The notes under the pieces: model-generated | Database searches by the model: none | Told to the model about the DNA's origin: nothing | Seen by the model: only the letters and a program-made list of their open reading frames with translations | Position numbers and translations under genes: made by a program | Assembly: GCA_016763815.1 (NCBI GenBank) | Contig: JAESTB010000478.1 | Span: 1 to 6,068, forward strand | DNA from: Arenicella sp. | GTDB taxonomy: Bacteria > Pseudomonadota > Gammaproteobacteria > Arenicellales > Arenicellaceae | DNA length: 6,068 nucleotides | Direction: 5' to 3' | Shown: positions 4,070-6,068 of the stretch, in pieces | How the letters are laid out: every line of letters starts with the position of its first letter | How positions within the stretch are numbered: the first letter of the stretch is position 1

Positions 4070-6068
4070 ATGAACACCACAGACTCAAAAAACACCCTTA
4101 AGCTAAGCCTATTCAGTGCTTTTCTCGGGCTAACTATGACCACGCATTTCGCGCTGGCACAACAAAAAACAAGCCTAGAAGAAGTTATCGTCACAGCTGA
4201 GTTGCTTGAAAGTAATGCCTTACGTTTACCCAACAGTGTTACCGTAATTGGTAATGCACTGATCGAAGAACGCAATGCTCAGCATCTAGAAGACTTATTA
4301 GGTCTGGCTCCCAACGTCAACTTTGCCAGTGGCGCATCACGCGGCCGATTCATTCAAATTCGAGGCATTGGCGAGCGTAGTGAATTTCAAGCACCCATTA
4401 TCAATTCAGTTGGTATATTAGTCGATGGCATAGATTTAACCGGCATTGCGACAGCGGCTAGCACCTTGGATGTGCAACAAGTTGAAATATTGCGAGGGCC
4501 TCAAGGCACACTCTATGGCGCCAACGCGCTAGCAGGCTTAATTAATATTGTCTCAAATAAACCAAGCGAGCAATTCTACGGTCGTATAACCGCAGGCTTA
4601 GAAGATTTTGGTGGCCGCGAAATTAGTGGTGTTATCAGCGGCCCAACATCCAATGACTCTGGCTATCGCCTAGCGGTTAAACGTTATCAGAGCGATGGTT
4701 TTACGCAAGCTACTTTTTTGGGCCGCGACGATACTAACAATATCGACGAAACCACTGCCCGCGCGAGCTACACCGCCAAGGTTAACGATGCGCTGACTCT
4801 CGATTTCACTCTATTCGCTGCCGACATCGACAATGGCTATGACGCCTTCAGTTTGTCGAACACGCGCCAAACCGACACCGACCAGCCAGGGTTCGATCGC
4901 CAAGAAACCGTCGCCACAGCAATAAAAGCGAGCTATGAACTATCCACGAGCTTAACCCTTGAAGCGTCGCTTAGCCTTGCCAACTCTGATTTAGAATACG
5001 CCTATGACGAAGACTGGAGCAATCTTTTCATCTGTGAAAACACCTCTTGCGACAGCGATTTACTCGGCTTTGATTTATTCTATTCGTCGTTCGACCAATA
5101 CACTCGTAACAATGACAACACCACGGTTGACCTGCGTTTATTATCAAATGCGTCAGACTCGGTAAACTGGGTTGCTGGACTCTACTATCGCGACCAAGAG
5201 ATTAACCTTGATCGTGTTTATACCTTCGCTGGCGACTTCACCAGTGACCTAAATACCGCCAATACCGCGATTTACGGCCAAGCTAATTTTGCGCTGAACG
5301 ACCGTTGGTCATTAACCACAGGCCTACGCCTAGAACGCCGCGATGTTGACTACTCTGATATCACTGGCGCGTCGGCAACACCTGAAGAAAACCTCTGGGG
5401 CGGACGTCTCGCTTTAGAATATCAAGCTAATAACGGCGCTTTCTATTACGGGCTAGTATCTCGTGGTTACAAACCAGGTGGCTTCAATTTGGAAGGCAGC
5501 CTATCGCTAGAAGAGCGTGAATTTGACACAGAAACGATGCTTAATTACGAGTTCGGCATCAAACAAACGTATCTAGACGGTTCTCTACGCCTACAAGCAT
5601 CGGTGTTCTATCAAGACCGAGACGATGTACAAGTTAACCAATCGATTGTGCGCTCATTAGCCAGTAATGTAATCAGCGGTCTGTGTCCATGCAGCTTCAC
5701 TGACTTCACCGAGAACGCGGCAAGCGGCACTAATAAAGGCGTTGAAATAGAGGTCGATTGGGCCGCTAGTGACCGGGCGACTATGTTTGCTAAAGTAGGG
5801 TTACTCGATACCGAATTTGATCAATTCTTAAGCTTTGATCACATCGAAGCCGACCGCGCCAATGGCATACCATTCGATCTAAACGGCCGCGACCAAGCAC
5901 AAGCGCCGAGCTATACCGCCGTTATCGGTGGTAGCTATGCATTGACCCCAGCGCTGTCGTTGAACGCTTCGATTGAGGCCAAAGATGACTTCTTGTTTTC
6001 CAATAGCCACGAACGTCGATCAGATGCCTATGAGTTAATAAATCTAGAACTTGCCTATCAAGCTGAGA
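4070..6068 (+). CDS. TonB-dependent outer-membrane receptor, probably for thiamine or a related compound (3' end outside window)
   Basis: TonB-dependent receptors are outer-membrane beta-barrels that use the TonB-ExbBD energy system to import scarce ligands. The frame is open from ATG 4070 to the window end: 666 residues with no stop, so the last barrel strands are missing. Residues 1-30 form a signal peptide ending ALA before QQ. The TonB box EEVIVTAE lies at 37-44. The plug domain (about 50-165) has EDLLGLAPNV, IQIRGIGER, VDGI and the hallmark EILRGPQGTLYG near 139-150 followed by GLINIVSNKP. The barrel contains the conserved SRGYKPGGFN at 464-473. Two close cysteine pairs, Cys322/Cys327 and Cys539/Cys541, may form disulfides in surface loops. 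The ligand is inferred from the TPP riboswitch directly upstream, not from the protein itself: generic barrel similarity would fit siderophore or vitamin receptors equally. Expression should fall when TPP is plentiful. Confidence 0.93.
   Translation, partial: MNTTDSKNTLKLSLFSAFLGLTMTTHFALAQQKTSLEEVIVTAELLESNALRLPNSVTVIGNALIEERNAQHLEDLLGLAPNVNFASGASRGRFIQIRGIGERSEFQAPIINSVGILVDGIDLTGIATAASTLDVQQVEILRGPQGTLYGANALAGLINIVSNKPSEQFYGRITAGLEDFGGREISGVISGPTSNDSGYRLAVKRYQSDGFTQATFLGRDDTNNIDETTARASYTAKVNDALTLDFTLFAADIDNGYDAFSLSNTRQTDTDQPGFDRQETVATAIKASYELSTSLTLEASLSLANSDLEYAYDEDWSNLFICENTSCDSDLLGFDLFYSSFDQYTRNNDNTTVDLRLLSNASDSVNWVAGLYYRDQEINLDRVYTFAGDFTSDLNTANTAIYGQANFALNDRWSLTTGLRLERRDVDYSDITGASATPEENLWGGRLALEYQANNGAFYYGLVSRGYKPGGFNLEGSLSLEEREFDTETMLNYEFGIKQTYLDGSLRLQASVFYQDRDDVQVNQSIVRSLASNVISGLCPCSFTDFTENAASGTNKGVEIEVDWAASDRATMFAKVGLLDTEFDQFLSFDHIEADRANGIPFDLNGRDQAQAPSYTAVIGGSYALTPALSLNASIEAKDDFLFSNSHERRSDAYELINLELAYQAE

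Noticed and set aside
4054..4275. Minus-strand open frame of 73 codons over the receptor start
   Set aside because: It is antisense to the signal peptide and plug of the TonB-dependent receptor, with no supporting start signal.

Overview
The window looks like chromosomal DNA of a gammaproteobacterium of moderate GC content. This rests on the style of the PurH, LysE-family and TonB-receptor proteins and on the presence of an outer-membrane receptor. A marine or aquatic lifestyle is a guess. No mobile element, CRISPR array, tRNA or rRNA was seen.

Layout. (1) Bases 46-1626 encode a complete PurH, the bifunctional enzyme of the last two steps of IMP synthesis. It is followed after 15 bases by a TTG-started gene (1642-2241) for a small exported or membrane-anchored protein of unknown function; the two probably share a transcript. 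(2) A three-copy 14-bp tandem repeat (2249-2290) lies where this unit meets a convergent LysE/RhtB-type exporter gene (2919-2287, minus strand). (3) A short divergent promoter region (2920-3006) separates the exporter from a membrane-anchored NodB-type (CE4) polysaccharide deacetylase (best start 3007, end 3768). (4) The 301 bases from 3769 to 4069 are noncoding. They hold a hairpin, a TPP (THI-box) riboswitch aptamer with an unusually long arm between the CUGAGA motif and P2 (3838-3996), and a hairpin that buries the ribosome binding site of the next gene (4024-4066). (5) From 4070 to the window end runs a TonB-dependent outer-membrane receptor, open at its 3' end.

How the parts work together. 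The most coherent unit is riboswitch plus receptor. A TPP aptamer in front of a TonB-dependent receptor implies that the receptor imports thiamine, a thiamine phosphate or a precursor across the outer membrane, and that it is switched off when cellular TPP is high. The arrangement is known in outline for other bacteria. What deserves attention here is the enlarged aptamer arm and the apparent translational expression platform. The other genes (purine synthesis, exporter, envelope polysaccharide deacetylase) show no obvious functional link to it.
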